Position numbers and translations under genes: made by a program. 64,000 nt of DNA from an uncultured Clostridium sp. (lineage in GTDB: Bacteria > Bacillota > Clostridia > TANB77 > CAG-508), in assembly GCA_947302485.1 (NCBI GenBank), contig CAMYVO010000002.1, positions 62,001 to 126,000 on the forward strand, read 5' to 3'. The notes under the pieces are model-generated. The model was not told the DNA's origin. It ran no database searches and saw only the letters and a list, made by a program, of their open reading frames with translations. Positions 10,764 through 19,895 of this stretch are shown piece by piece. The number at the start of each line of letters is the position of its first letter. The first letter of the stretch is position 1.

Positions 10764-10804
10764 GGCGCTATTAGATTATATGTTTTTTTCTCTATATTAG
10801 CGCC
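10764..10804 (-). terminator. Possible terminator between tig and clpP
   Basis: GGCGCTA pairs with TAGCGCC around a 27-base loop. The stem is short and the T run is modest, so termination may be partial. Confidence 0.4.
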
Positions 10805-10825
10805 ATTTTTATTTGTTTTTATTTT

Positions 10826-12109
10826 CTATTTTATTTTTGCATTTTCTACAATAAAATCAATTACTTTTTCGTTCTTTATTGAATCTGTAATGTATTTCAT
10901 AAATTGTTCATTCTCTTTTAGTTCTTCTGCTTTTCTTCCATAAGCTGTTGCCATTTCTTCAACTTTTTTATTAGTTTCTTCTAAAGTAGGCTCTATTTTT
11001 TCTTCTTTAATAATAGCTTCTAATACAAGTCTTGTTTTTACAGAACTTTTTGCTTGTTCTTCGTATTCATTTCTAAATTCTTCCATGGTCTTACCCATCA
11101 TTTGTAGATATTGATCAAGTTTCATTCCTTGGTAGCTTAATCTTGCTTCTACATCTTTAACCATATTATCTATTTCTGTTTGTATCATTCCAGAAGGAAT
11201 ATCTATTGTTACATCATCACAAACTGTTTTTACAGCTTTATCTTGTGTTTCATATTTTACTCTTTTACTATTTTCTTCTTCTTTTTTTTCTTTAATACTT
11301 TTCTTAAGTTCTTCTAATGTATCAAATTCGCTTGTATCTTTTGCAAATTCATCATCTATTTTTGGTAATTCTTTTTTCTTTATTTCATGTAGTTTTATTT
11401 TAAATACAGCATCTTTCCCTTTTAATTCTTCTGAAAAATATTCTTCTGGGAATTTTACATTAATATCTTTCTCTTCATCTATTTTCATTCCAATAATTTG
11501 CTCTTCAAATCCAGGTATAAATGTGTTACTTCCTATTGTTAATTCATGATTTTCCGCTTTGCCACCTTCAAATGGTTTACCATCAACAAATCCTTCAAAA
11601 TCTATAACCGTAATATCTCCATTTTCTACTGGTCTATCCTCAACTGTAACAATTCTTGCATTTCTGCTTGCCATGTTATTTAATTCATCTTCAACATCTT
11701 TATCAGATACATTATACTCTATTTTTTTAATTTGTATACCTTTATATTTACCAAGTTTAACTTCTGGTTTTGTTTGAATAATAGCTGTAAATATTAGATC
11801 TTGTCCTTTTCCTATTTGTTTAATATCAATGTCTGGTGAACTAACTGCTTCAATATTATTTTCCTTAAGCTCATTTTCATAAATATCTGGAACAACTTCA
11901 TTAAATGTATCTTCATAAAAAATTTCAGATCCATATTGTTTTTCCACCATTGCCATTGGAGCTTTTCCTTTTCTAAATCCAGGTATATTAAAATACTTTG
12001 CAGTTTTTTCATATACTTTTTTCATTGCCTGATCAAATTTTTTTGCTTCAATAGTAAATTCTAATTTTAGTTCATTTTTGTTTTCTGTCTTTTCAAATTT
12101 CATACTCAT
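10826..12109 (-). CDS. tig: Trigger factor (ribosome-associated chaperone)
   Basis: 427 residues, full length. The N-terminal ribosome-binding domain contains the signature FNIPGFRKGKAP, followed by the FKBP-type prolyl isomerase domain (GDITVIDFEGFVDGKPFEGG) and the helical C-terminal chaperone domain. First gene of a tig-clpP-clpX cluster. The ATG used follows AAAGGATG; a second ATG two codons later is possible. Confidence 0.97.
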   Translation of the reverse strand: MSMKFEKTENKNELKLEFTIEAKKFDQAMKKVYEKTAKYFNIPGFRKGKAPMAMVEKQYGSEIFYEDTFNEVVPDIYENELKENNIEAVSSPDIDIKQIGKGQDLIFTAIIQTKPEVKLGKYKGIQIKKIEYNVSDKDVEDELNNMASRNARIVTVEDRPVENGDITVIDFEGFVDGKPFEGGKAENHELTIGSNTFIPGFEEQIIGMKIDEEKDINVKFPEEYFSEELKGKDAVFKIKLHEIKKKELPKIDDEFAKDTSEFDTLEELKKSIKEKKEEENSKRVKYETQDKAVKTVCDDVTIDIPSGMIQTEIDNMVKDVEARLSYQGMKLDQYLQMMGKTMEEFRNEYEEQAKSSVKTRLVLEAIIKEEKIEPTLEETNKKVEEMATAYGRKAEELKENEQFMKYITDSIKNEKVIDFIVENAKIK

Positions 12110-12210
12110 TTAATTCATCCTTTCATGTACTTATTTTTAGCTTTTATATTATATCACGTTATTTACATATTTCAAGTGTTTTTAAATAAAATATTTATAT
12201 GGTTAAAGTT

Positions 12211-12885
12211 TTATCTTTTCTTTTTTATTTCTTTATATGTATCAATAGCTGTATATATTTTCATTTTAGATTCATATTTTTTATTTTCAATTAAAGTTAA
12301 ATACCATAAATACATAGTTATAAATACAATAGATATATTATGATAAAACAAAATTGTAATACTAGATATAACAGTTAATACTATAGTAGTAAAATTAGAA
12401 ATGATATTTACTGTTACTATAGATTTTTTTAATCCAAGAAATATTTGCAATATTTCCTTTAATACTCTTCCACCGTCTAAAGGATAAATAGGTATTAAAT
12501 TAAATATTCCTATTAACAAATTAGCATAAACTATATGTAGTGAATTTACTATTGGTATATTTAGTGAGAACAAAAAAAATAAAGATGAAATTAAAAAATT
12601 CACAGCTGGTCCAGCTAAAGCTATAATAATTCTTTTTATATTTAATAAATTTCCTTTTTTTACTCTTTTATTGTAATCTTTAGCTTCAACCCCAAAACTA
12701 ATAGAAAGTCCAAATGGCATAATTGAAATGCGTTTTACTTTTGAACCTAATAATATTCCTGCAAGCATATGTCCCAATTCATGAAAAAAAACAAAAGTCA
12801 TTAATAACACATAAATTTCAATTTGTTTTGTAAAGTAAAAAATAATAGCAAAAATAAAAATTTTAAGATTTACTTTTATCTCCAT
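12211..12885 (-). CDS. spoIVFB: Stage IV sporulation protein FB-like M50 membrane metalloprotease
   Basis: 224 residues with about five hydrophobic segments. The zinc motif HELGH is in FVFFHELGHMLAG (about residues 34-38), and the third ligand motif appears as YPLDGGRVLK. SpoIVFB is the intramembrane site-2 protease that activates pro-sigma-K in the mother cell. The gene directly upstream (9-base gap) encodes a membrane-anchored M23 protein resembling SpoIVFA, the partner and inhibitor of SpoIVFB, which supports this name over a general site-2 protease. Confidence 0.85.
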   Translation of the reverse strand: MEIKVNLKIFIFAIIFYFTKQIEIYVLLMTFVFFHELGHMLAGILLGSKVKRISIMPFGLSISFGVEAKDYNKRVKKGNLLNIKRIIIALAGPAVNFLISSLFFLFSLNIPIVNSLHIVYANLLIGIFNLIPIYPLDGGRVLKEILQIFLGLKKSIVTVNIISNFTTIVLTVISSITILFYHNISIVFITMYLWYLTLIENKKYESKMKIYTAIDTYKEIKKKR

Positions 12886-12894
12886 TTCTACTCC

Positions 12895-13776
12895 TTATCC
12901 AAAATTTATAACATATCTAGGATCTATAAATCTACCAGCTCTCCTTATCTCAAAATGAAGATGAGGCCCTGTTGAATTTCCTGTTGAACCCACCAATGCT
13001 ATTACTTGCCCCTTTTTCACATCATCGTTTTGCTTAACTATTAAATTTTGACAATGTGCATATACAGTCATTACCTCTCCATTTTCAATTTTCAAAAAAT
13101 TACCATAGCTAGAATTATATGAAGCTACTGTTACCTTTCCATCCATTGCAGCTAATATTTGTGATCCTAAATTTGATGCTATATCTATGCCAATGTGATT
13201 TGGCGTAATAATAGGGTTTGTACTTTCTCTTTTCCCAAATTCTGATGTAACTTTTCCTTCTATTGGTTTTATAACAGAATAATTATTAATTATGTATTCT
13301 GCATCTAATTCCATTTGACTTTTAGTTTCTTCTTGATTTTCATTATTTTGCACAACTATATCACTTGCAGATAAAGTTTCTTCTTGATAATTTTTGTCCT
13401 CTACATTATCTTCTTGTTCATTTATATCCTCTTTTTTAATTTCTTCATCTGTTTTTTGCTTAATATTTTTAATATAAGACATTGCATTTTGATACAAAGA
13501 ATTAAAATTTATATCATATGATAATATCTCATTTGTTTTACCAATTACCTTATCAGAAAATATGTAGTTTGTATCTTGTATTAAATAAAAAATTATATAA
13601 ATTAATGAACATATTAATAACTGAACTAATATTTTTTTTAATAATTTAAAATTTTTCTTTTCATTTATAGGTACTGTAGTTTCTGTTCTTTCTCTATTAG
13701 AACTATTACTTTTTCTTCTAGCATATATTTCTTCTGCCCTTCTAATTTTTTCTTTGTCACTTAATACTCTTTCCAA
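12895..13776 (-). CDS. spoIVFA: Membrane-anchored M23 (LytM) protein, SpoIVFA-like
   Basis: 293 residues: a charged cytoplasmic N-terminus, one membrane segment (about 52-68), an acidic linker, and a C-terminal LytM domain (about 175-290). The M23 residues are present (NHIGIDIAS, YAHC, GPHLHFE), so unlike classical SpoIVFA it could be an active peptidase. Position before spoIVFB supports a role in sigma-K control. The start is a TTG at 13776, the only start suitably placed after AGAGGTG. That ribosome binding site lies inside the 3' arm of a terminator-like hairpin. Confidence 0.78.
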   Translation of the reverse strand: MERVLSDKEKIRRAEEIYARRKSNSSNRERTETTVPINEKKNFKLLKKILVQLLICSLIYIIFYLIQDTNYIFSDKVIGKTNEILSYDINFNSLYQNAMSYIKNIKQKTDEEIKKEDINEQEDNVEDKNYQEETLSASDIVVQNNENQEETKSQMELDAEYIINNYSVIKPIEGKVTSEFGKRESTNPIITPNHIGIDIASNLGSQILAAMDGKVTVASYNSSYGNFLKIENGEVMTVYAHCQNLIVKQNDDVKKGQVIALVGSTGNSTGPHLHFEIRRAGRFIDPRYVINFG

Positions 13777-13779
13777 TTA

Positions 13780-13840
13780 AAAAACACCTCTTCTTTTGGA
13801 ATATAGATTTTGTAAAGTATATTCCAAAGTGAGATGTTTT
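13780..13840 (-). promoter_or_regulatory. Terminator-like hairpin that contains the spoIVFA ribosome binding site
   Basis: About 23 paired bases (13780-13804 with 13818-13840, one bulge). The 3' arm ends GAAGAGGTG followed by six T, then the TTG start. The shape is that of an intrinsic terminator, but the same bases form the Shine-Dalgarno sequence. Confidence 0.7.
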
Positions 13841-13862
13841 ATGCAATTTTAATGCTTTGTTT

Positions 13863-14216
13863 TTATTTTATAAAATTAACTATTATTCCCAATATTGCTG
13901 TTATTCCAAAGAAAAACGTAATCTTTTTTAATCTGTTGTATTTATTTTGTAATTGTCTACTCGTATAATTCATTTCTTTTGGTTTTTCTAATTTTGAAAT
14001 ATAATTAGTAATCAGCATTTCTGCTTCTTTTACAATATAATTTTTTGAATCTATATTTTGCTTTTTATTAGAATTATTTTTAAGTTCTGTTTTATTTGTT
14101 GTTAATTCTGGTTTCTTTATTTTTGCATTTTTCTTAAGAACAACAATAGCCTCCTCAATGATATTTGACGGTAAATTTTTAATAACAACTACATTTTTCA
14201 TATTACTTGTATCCAT
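13863..14216 (-). CDS. Unknown protein with C-terminal membrane anchor
   Basis: 117 residues. It has a charged, lysine- and asparagine-rich body and a single hydrophobic segment at the very C-terminus (ITFFFGITAILGIIVNFI), as in tail-anchored proteins. No known domain recognised. A good AGGAGG site precedes the ATG. It lies between yyaC and spoIVFA, so a sporulation role is possible but unproven. Confidence 0.6.
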   Translation of the reverse strand: MDTSNMKNVVVIKNLPSNIIEEAIVVLKKNAKIKKPELTTNKTELKNNSNKKQNIDSKNYIVKEAEMLITNYISKLEKPKEMNYTSRQLQNKYNRLKKITFFFGITAILGIIVNFIK

Positions 14217-14339
14217 ATCTTACCTCCTAGAATAACTATTATTTAGATTTTTTCCATTTTTTATATGTTTATACCTATATAATGTTAAAAAAGATAATAA
14301 GATTAAATAAAATGATAAAAGTTTTTATTATATAAATAT

Positions 14340-14876
14340 TTAATAAATATATGAATTGATATCATATATGCCTTTTGCTGTAATTTTTGCTAAGTTAATT
14401 ACAAGTTTTTGCGGAATTTGATTTAAAGTTAAAAAATTATGATATGGCAAATTATATTTCTTACCTACCACTCCTTTTATTGATATATTACCTACAGTAT
14501 AATCTTTTCTTCCTATACTTTCTCCTAATTTAAGTGAACAATTATTCACTAAAATACTACCAATGTTTGAACTTTCAGATAAAGCCGAATCAATTGCAAT
14601 AATACATGGATTATCATATTTACTATAAATTTGTTTAATAATATAATCTACATTTGAATACGAAACATTACTCTTTATATTTCCAAAAACATGTATATGA
14701 TTTTTATCTGTAATTAAATGCATCAGAATTTCCCCTACAAATGGTCCAAAAGAATCTCCTATTACGTTACTAGTCCCAATGCACATAAAAACATAATCTG
14801 AATATTCATTTTTTACATTATACATATAATGAAATAAACTATTTTTAAATTTTTCATAAATCTGTACTTTTTCCAC
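14340..14876 (-). CDS. yyaC: Sporulation protein YyaC (DUF1256, GPR-like fold)
   Basis: 178 residues. It has FMCIGTSNVIGDSFGPFVGE near the start and the central IAIDSALSES, matching the YyaC family, which resembles the germination protease GPR and is confined to spore formers. The start is GTG at 14876 after GGAGGACTACTT. Its substrate is unknown. Confidence 0.85.
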   Translation of the reverse strand: MEKVQIYEKFKNSLFHYMYNVKNEYSDYVFMCIGTSNVIGDSFGPFVGEILMHLITDKNHIHVFGNIKSNVSYSNVDYIIKQIYSKYDNPCIIAIDSALSESSNIGSILVNNCSLKLGESIGRKDYTVGNISIKGVVGKKYNLPYHNFLTLNQIPQKLVINLAKITAKGIYDINSYIY

Positions 14877-14944
14877 AAGTAGTCCTCCAATAACCTTTAA
14901 CCTTATTTGTAAATATATTAAATAGGTTTAAAATTTATGCCGTA

Positions 14945-15187
14945 TTATTTGTTTGGTGTAATAATAATGTTTATTTCATCTGTCTTTCTATATTTTTTTA
15001 TAATATCCTGTGAAAAACCTGCTACCTCATTTGTAACAATAATTGTTCTATAATCTTTCTGAATCAATTTTTTTATTAAATTATCTGTTTGTTCTAAATC
15101 CTCTAATTCATAAACAGAAAATCCAAGTCCTTTAAATACTGTAAAATTTTGTTTATCATCTTTATATTTAATCCAAGATATTTTCAT
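14945..15187 (-). CDS. Small protein resembling V-type ATPase subunit F
   Basis: About 80 residues from the ATG preceded by ATAGGTG. The pattern FKGLGFSVYEL, a middle segment YRTIIVTNEVAGF and a final INIIITP resembles the small Rossmann-like subunit F of V/A-type ATPases. No other V-ATPase genes are nearby, and it sits between rng and yyaC, so a role in an ATPase is doubtful. Assignment rests on motif pattern only. Confidence 0.45.
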   Translation of the reverse strand: MKISWIKYKDDKQNFTVFKGLGFSVYELEDLEQTDNLIKKLIQKDYRTIIVTNEVAGFSQDIIKKYRKTDEINIIITPNK

Positions 15188-15241
15188 TTGAATCACCTAT
15201 CTATTATTTTAGCTTTTTTATATTCAAATATACATTTTAAA

Positions 15242-15281
15242 AAGACTAAAACTATAATCGGTTTTACAGTTCTAGTCCTTA
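15242..15281 (-). terminator. Terminator of rng
   Basis: 14 paired bases (15244-15257 with 15264-15277, two G-T pairs), followed on the minus strand by a T run. Confidence 0.75.
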
Positions 15282-15299
15282 AATTAAGAAAAACTTTAT

Positions 15300-16493
15300 T
15301 TATTCTTCATTTGAATACATGTGTTTTCTCGTCATTTCTAATAAATTTAATTTTGAAAATCCCGCAATCTGTGTTTTTGATCGATCTAATTTTAAGTTTT
15401 CTTTCAATATATGTATAATTTCTAATTTACTAGTTTCTTCTTCCATGTCAATATAATCAATTATTATAATACCACCAATATCTCTTAACTTTAATTGTTT
15501 TGCAATTTCAATACTTGCTTCTTTATTAACCAAAAACTTTGTTTCTTCTGGTTCCTCTTTGCCAGTATATTTTCCAGAATTAACATCTATTGCAGTTAAG
15601 GCTTCTGTTTTATCTATGGTTATAAATCCTCCACATTTAAGCCAGATTTTACGGTACGAAAGTTTTTCAATTTGATTATTCAAATCATAAATGTCTAAAA
15701 TACTTTCTTTTTTATCTAGAATAATTGGAATATTTTTTTCTTGTAATTCTTTTAAAATAGTCTCTATTTTTTTATATAATTTCTCATTATTAACCATAAT
15801 TTTATCAATTTTCATGTCAATCAAATCAATAATAAATTTTTTTATAAAACCTGGATTCTGATAAATCATATACGGTAATTTATTTTTACTATTATTTTTA
15901 GCTTTTGTTTTTATGTCTTCCCATTGTTTTAAAAGTGAATAAACATCATTTTCCACTATACTTTGATCTTTATTTTCTGCAGATGTTCTTATTATAGCTC
16001 CATAACTATCTGGTAAGATATTTTGTACTAGTTTGATTAGTCTTTCTTTTTCTTTTTCATCATGTATTTTTTGAGAAATAGTAACAAAATCAGTATCTGG
16101 CATTAGTACTATGTATCTTCCTGGCAGGCTAATATGTTTAGAAACTCTTGCACCCTTTTTGTTAGTTGAATCTCTTTTTACCTGTACCATAATTGGCATA
16201 CCTGTTTTTAATACTTTTTTTATATCTTCGTTTTCTATATTTTTATCTTGAATATTTTTTACATCTTTTTTAGGTAACACATCTTTTAAATGAATAAATG
16301 TATTTTTTTCTACACCAATATCAACAAAAGCAGATTGCATCCCTTGTAATACATTTTCTACTTTTCCAATATATATATTTCCTTCTAGTCTATTTTGATT
16401 TTCTCTTTCTTCATATTTTTCTATTAGTATTCCATTTTCTACTAATGCTATGGTTGTTAATTTTTCTGTTTCATTTATAATAATTTCACGCAT
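15300..16493 (-). CDS. rng: Ribonuclease G/E family endoribonuclease
   Basis: 397 residues. It has an S1 RNA-binding domain near the N-terminus (GNIYIGKVENVLQGMQSAFVDIG) and the DNase-I-like catalytic domain with its two metal-binding aspartates in TAIDVNSGKYTG and IIIIDYIDM. It stops just after LLEMTRKHM, before the CPxCxG zinc-link that joins dimers in E. coli RNase E/G. Such shortened forms occur in Clostridia, but quaternary structure may differ. Acts in RNA processing and decay in the cytoplasm. Confidence 0.92.
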   Translation of the reverse strand: MREIIINETEKLTTIALVENGILIEKYEERENQNRLEGNIYIGKVENVLQGMQSAFVDIGVEKNTFIHLKDVLPKKDVKNIQDKNIENEDIKKVLKTGMPIMVQVKRDSTNKKGARVSKHISLPGRYIVLMPDTDFVTISQKIHDEKEKERLIKLVQNILPDSYGAIIRTSAENKDQSIVENDVYSLLKQWEDIKTKAKNNSKNKLPYMIYQNPGFIKKFIIDLIDMKIDKIMVNNEKLYKKIETILKELQEKNIPIILDKKESILDIYDLNNQIEKLSYRKIWLKCGGFITIDKTEALTAIDVNSGKYTGKEEPEETKFLVNKEASIEIAKQLKLRDIGGIIIIDYIDMEEETSKLEIIHILKENLKLDRSKTQIAGFSKLNLLEMTRKHMYSNEE

Positions 16494-16508
16494 ATTGTAT
16501 CCTCTTTC

Positions 16509-17066
16509 TTAATTGTATAAATTCATTGCAATGTCAATTCCTTCTTCTAATGTCTTCTCTATAGCTTCTACAGCTCTTTTTATACCTTCTTTATAATTTT
16601 CTTTTTCATCATCTCTGACTTTCCCAAGTACATGGTACATTAAATCCATATTCAGCTTTGGCTTACCTATACCAACTCTAATTCTAGGAAATTTCTCAGT
16701 TTGTAATTCGGAAACTATAGATTTCATTCCGTTATGTGTTCCAGGTCCTCCTTCTTTTCGAATTCGAATTTTTCCAACATCTATATCTACATCATCATAT
16801 ATAACAATAACTTGCTCTATTGGTAATTTATAAAAATCTACAAATTTTTTTATACTTTCTCCACTTAAATTCATATATGTTTGTGGCTCAAGTAGTATAA
16901 CTTTACTTCCTTTTATTGTTCCTGCACCATATTTTCCATTAAATTTAGACATATTAATTTCAATTCCATATTCTTTTGAAATTTGATTTAAAACCTCAAA
17001 TCCTGTATTATGTCTTGTATTCTCATATTCTTTTCCTGGATTACCTAATCCTACAATTATATACAT
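16509..17066 (-). CDS. pth: Peptidyl-tRNA hydrolase
   Basis: 185 residues from the ATG that follows AAAGGAGAAAAA, giving MYIIVGLGNPGKEYENTRHNTGF. Catalytic His is in RHNTGF, with the conserved YDDVDIDVG and GGPGTHNGMKSI segments. Releases tRNA from prematurely dropped peptidyl-tRNA. That is relevant if this organism stalls or shifts frame often at CGG codons, though this is only an inference. The upstream in-frame extension has no ribosome binding site and was rejected. Confidence 0.97.
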   Translation of the reverse strand: MYIIVGLGNPGKEYENTRHNTGFEVLNQISKEYGIEINMSKFNGKYGAGTIKGSKVILLEPQTYMNLSGESIKKFVDFYKLPIEQVIVIYDDVDIDVGKIRIRKEGGPGTHNGMKSIVSELQTEKFPRIRVGIGKPKLNMDLMYHVLGKVRDDEKENYKEGIKRAVEAIEKTLEEGIDIAMNLYN

Positions 17067-17148
17067 TTTTTCTCCTTTATTTCTTATCAATATATATATT
17101 TTAACCTGTTTATCATATATTTACAAGAGTATTTTGGAAAAATGTTTT

Positions 17149-17200
17149 AAAACAAAAGGGTTTCAAAATGGGTCAGACCCTTTTTGAAACCCTTTTGTTT
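17149..17200. terminator. Strong hairpin terminator with GGGTCAGACCC core
   Basis: AAACAAAAGGGTTTCAAAA pairs with TTTTGAAACCCTTTTGTTT around a core containing GGGTCAGACCC. It overlaps the stop codon of the amidase-like gene. Related cores occur at 43911-43945 and 49049-49083. Confidence 0.85.
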
Positions 17201-17684
17201 ACCACATACGTACTCCTTCTATTTTTATTGATCGAATTTTTTTATATGAATATGTTTCAAGATCTCTGTTATACGTATTAAAGGTATGAGCAGCCACATA
17301 TATATTATTTTCTTGTTTGTTTACAACAATTAGAGAGTGTCCAAATGTACTTCCATTAAAGGAAAGCTGTATTATATCCCCTAAATCTAGCTCTTTTTTT
17401 TCGCATTCTTTTCCATATGGTCCAACACTTTTATTAGTAGTTAAAAATCTATATAAAAATTCTACTCCTGTCCAAGACGTTGATTTATTATTTCCATTTA
17501 TATAATACCACCCATTTTCCTTATTATAGTTCATTACGTTACTTCCACCATATATACATTGAGAAATAAAATTCGTACAATCTCCTCCAACTGTATCATA
17601 GTTATAGTAATTTGGATTTCTACTATATGCCCATTTTTTAGCATACTCTATTGCTTTGCTTCTATTATATTCTTTATATTTCAT
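17199..17684 (-). CDS. Amidase-like protein (amidase_6 type domain)
   Basis: 161 residues from the ATG at 17684 (MKYKEYNRSKAIEYA). Contains GGDCTNFISQCIYGG with the likely nucleophile cysteine, a WTGVEFLYRFL motif and FGHSLIVV with the likely histidine, matching the putative amidase domain of spore formers. No signal peptide. The GAGGTG ribosome binding site is inside the hairpin at 17690-17723. An alternative upstream ATG (17702) overlaps that site and is unlikely. The substrate is unknown; cell-wall peptides are one possibility. Confidence 0.8.
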   Translation of the reverse strand: MKYKEYNRSKAIEYAKKWAYSRNPNYYNYDTVGGDCTNFISQCIYGGSNVMNYNKENGWYYINGNNKSTSWTGVEFLYRFLTTNKSVGPYGKECEKKELDLGDIIQLSFNGSTFGHSLIVVNKQENNIYVAAHTFNTYNRDLETYSYKKIRSIKIEGVRMW

Positions 17685-17689
17685 AAATA

Positions 17690-17723
17690 AAAAACACCTC
17701 ATCTAAATTATATGAAGTGCTTT
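17690..17723 (-). promoter_or_regulatory. Terminator-like hairpin that contains the amidase ribosome binding site
   Basis: AAAGCACTTCAT pairs with ATGAGGTGTTTT, allowing two G-U pairs. The 3' arm holds GAGGTG followed by six T. It overlaps the ylmH stop codon, so it can both end the ylmH message and mask the next gene's ribosome binding site. Confidence 0.65.
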
Positions 17724-18522
17724 AGATATATTTTAATATTTTTATAATATAGTTATCTTTTCTAGTGTTTCCTTGTATACTATCAAATATATATTTTCCT
17801 TTTCCTCTGATAACAATCTTATCCTTCTGTTTTATTTGTTTTGTATGTTTATATTCATTTTCATCATTAATCCATACTCTACCACTATCTATAATTTCAT
17901 TTGCTTTTGATCTAGAAGTTTTTGCAAGTTCTGATACAATTGCATCTAATCTTAAAGATGGAACTACTAACTTTATTTCTTTTAGATTAATATTTATCTT
18001 TCTAAGTTCATCTACTTGAATTACTGTAATATTTGAAGACTGAAATCTTTTTAATTCTCCTAATCCCTTTGCAATATATTCTGATGAATCTTTTATTGCA
18101 ATTATATCTGCTCCAGTTTCATCAAATAAAATATCTCCAATTTTTTCTCTTTTAAATCCTATTTTAATAATTCCACTCAAATAATTTCTATGAGAATACT
18201 CTCCTTTTAACATTTGTGGCAACGTTATTCTAATTCCCACTAAAATAGTTTTAAGTTCTTTTTTTACAGTATACTCTTCCATGTCTTTTGGATAAAATAC
18301 TATTATCTTTCTTTCTGCATCTTCTAGTCCTCCATAAAAAAAATAATTTCCATCATATGAATTTAAAATCTTTTTTAATACTTTTTGCTCATATAAATCC
18401 AAAAAATCTGTATAAGTCATTTTTTTTCTTTTTTTGCAGAACTCAATTTTATCAAACATTTTTGAAATTAAGAATTTATCCTCTGCCTTGTATCCTTTTT
18501 CTAATATTTCTTCTTTTTTCAT
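17722..18522 (-). CDS. ylmH: YlmH-type S4 domain RNA-binding protein
   Basis: 266 residues. The N-terminal part has YGGLEDAERKIIVFYP, the middle has LRITLPQ-like VGIRITLPQMLKGEYSHRNYLSG, and the C-terminal S4 domain has SLRLDAIVSELAKTSRSKANEIIDSGRVWIN, as in Bacillus YlmH. YlmH-family proteins bind ribosomes and have been linked to ribosome quality control. No cell-division genes are beside it here. Confidence 0.9.
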   Translation of the reverse strand: MKKEEILEKGYKAEDKFLISKMFDKIEFCKKRKKMTYTDFLDLYEQKVLKKILNSYDGNYFFYGGLEDAERKIIVFYPKDMEEYTVKKELKTILVGIRITLPQMLKGEYSHRNYLSGIIKIGFKREKIGDILFDETGADIIAIKDSSEYIAKGLGELKRFQSSNITVIQVDELRKININLKEIKLVVPSLRLDAIVSELAKTSRSKANEIIDSGRVWINDENEYKHTKQIKQKDKIVIRGKGKYIFDSIQGNTRKDNYIIKILKYI

Positions 18523-18540
18523 ATTTCTCCTATATTACTT

Positions 18541-19791
18541 TTATTTAAGTAAATCATTTGCTGCAATTAATATTGCAAGTTTACCATATTCATATGTTAA
18601 TCCACCTTGCATATATGCTGTATATGGTTTGCATAGTGGACCATCGCAACTAAATTCTATTGTTGATCCTGGTGTAAAAGTGCCTCCTGCCATTATTTCT
18701 TTATGTGGGTATCCAGGCATATCACTTGGGATTGGTATTACATATGATTCAATAGGTGAGGCTTTTTGAATACTCTGACAGAATTCAATTAATTTATTTT
18801 CATCTCCTAATTCTATAGTCTGTATAATATCTGTTCTTTTTTCGTTATATGTTGGACTTACTTTAAAATTTAACTTTTCCAATACTCTGCTTGCAAATAT
18901 CATTGATTTTAAAGCAGAAGCTACTGTTCTTGGGGCCATAAATATTCCCTTATAATATGTTAATAGCACATTAAAATTAGCTCCTAAATCTTTACCAACT
19001 GTAGGATAAGCAAGCCTTTCAGCTATTTGCTCGATTAAATCTTTTCTTCCAACAACATATCCTCCACTTGTTGCAATACCCGCTCCTAAATTTTTCATTA
19101 GAGAACTTACACATATATCTGCTCCTACTTCTGTTGGCTCTTTTTCTTCTACAAATTCACCATAACAATTATCAACAAGTACTATAACATTTTTATCTAT
19201 TTCTTTTATAGTTTTTATAGCTTTTTCAATTTTTTCAATAGTTAAGCTTTTTCTATTAGAATATCCTCTTGAACGTTGTATTTCTACAAGCTTTACGTTT
19301 CCTTTTTTTATCCTTTCAGCAATTTTTTTGTAATCAAAATCACTATCAATTAAATCTATTTGTTCATACTTGATACCATTTTTTATTAAGGAGCTTTCAC
19401 TGTCTCCAGATGTTCCAATTACACCTCTTATTGTATCGTATGGTTCTCCAGAAATACTAATCATTGTATCACCGTATTTTAAAAGTCCAGATAATGCAAG
19501 ATACAAAGCATGTGTTCCTGACATTATTTGCGGTCTTACCAATGCATCTTCTGCACCAAAAACTTGAGCATAAATTTTTTCTAATTTTTCTCTTCCAGAA
19601 TCATAATAACCATATCCAGTTATCTCATTAAAATCAGATGTTGAAACTCCATTGTCTTGAAATGCTTTTAGTACTTTAATACTTGACTTTAAGCACTGTT
19701 TATCTATTTTTTTAAAAACTTCTTTTAAATCTTCTTCAGCATCTAATCCTATTTTTTCTACTTCTTTACTAATATTAAATTCTTCGTACAT
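18541..19791 (-). CDS. PLP-dependent lyase of the methionine gamma-lyase/YnbB family
   Basis: 416 residues. It belongs to the branch annotated as aluminium resistance/cystathionine-lyase-like (GYGYYDSGREKLE, VRPQIMSGTHALYLALSGLL). The PLP lysine is in SSLMKNLGAGIATSGGYVVG and the PLP aspartate in VLVDNCYGEF. Acts on sulfur amino acids, but the exact substrate is unclear. The ATG follows AAGGAGATGGTATA. Next to ylmH, 18 bases away. Confidence 0.88.
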   Translation of the reverse strand: MYEEFNISKEVEKIGLDAEEDLKEVFKKIDKQCLKSSIKVLKAFQDNGVSTSDFNEITGYGYYDSGREKLEKIYAQVFGAEDALVRPQIMSGTHALYLALSGLLKYGDTMISISGEPYDTIRGVIGTSGDSESSLIKNGIKYEQIDLIDSDFDYKKIAERIKKGNVKLVEIQRSRGYSNRKSLTIEKIEKAIKTIKEIDKNVIVLVDNCYGEFVEEKEPTEVGADICVSSLMKNLGAGIATSGGYVVGRKDLIEQIAERLAYPTVGKDLGANFNVLLTYYKGIFMAPRTVASALKSMIFASRVLEKLNFKVSPTYNEKRTDIIQTIELGDENKLIEFCQSIQKASPIESYVIPIPSDMPGYPHKEIMAGGTFTPGSTIEFSCDGPLCKPYTAYMQGGLTYEYGKLAILIAANDLLK

Positions 19792-19849
19792 TATACCATC
19801 TCCTTGTAAACTTTGTATATTATATCATACCTGTTAATAAAAGTACATA

Positions 19850-19885
19850 AAAAGGAATACATTATAAAACTATGTATTCCTTTTA
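19850..19885 (-). terminator. Terminator of the metallopeptidase gene
   Basis: AAAGGAATACA pairs with TGTATTCCTTT, between the stop at 19896 and the next gene. Confidence 0.75.
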
Positions 19886-19895
19886 CTAAATATAT

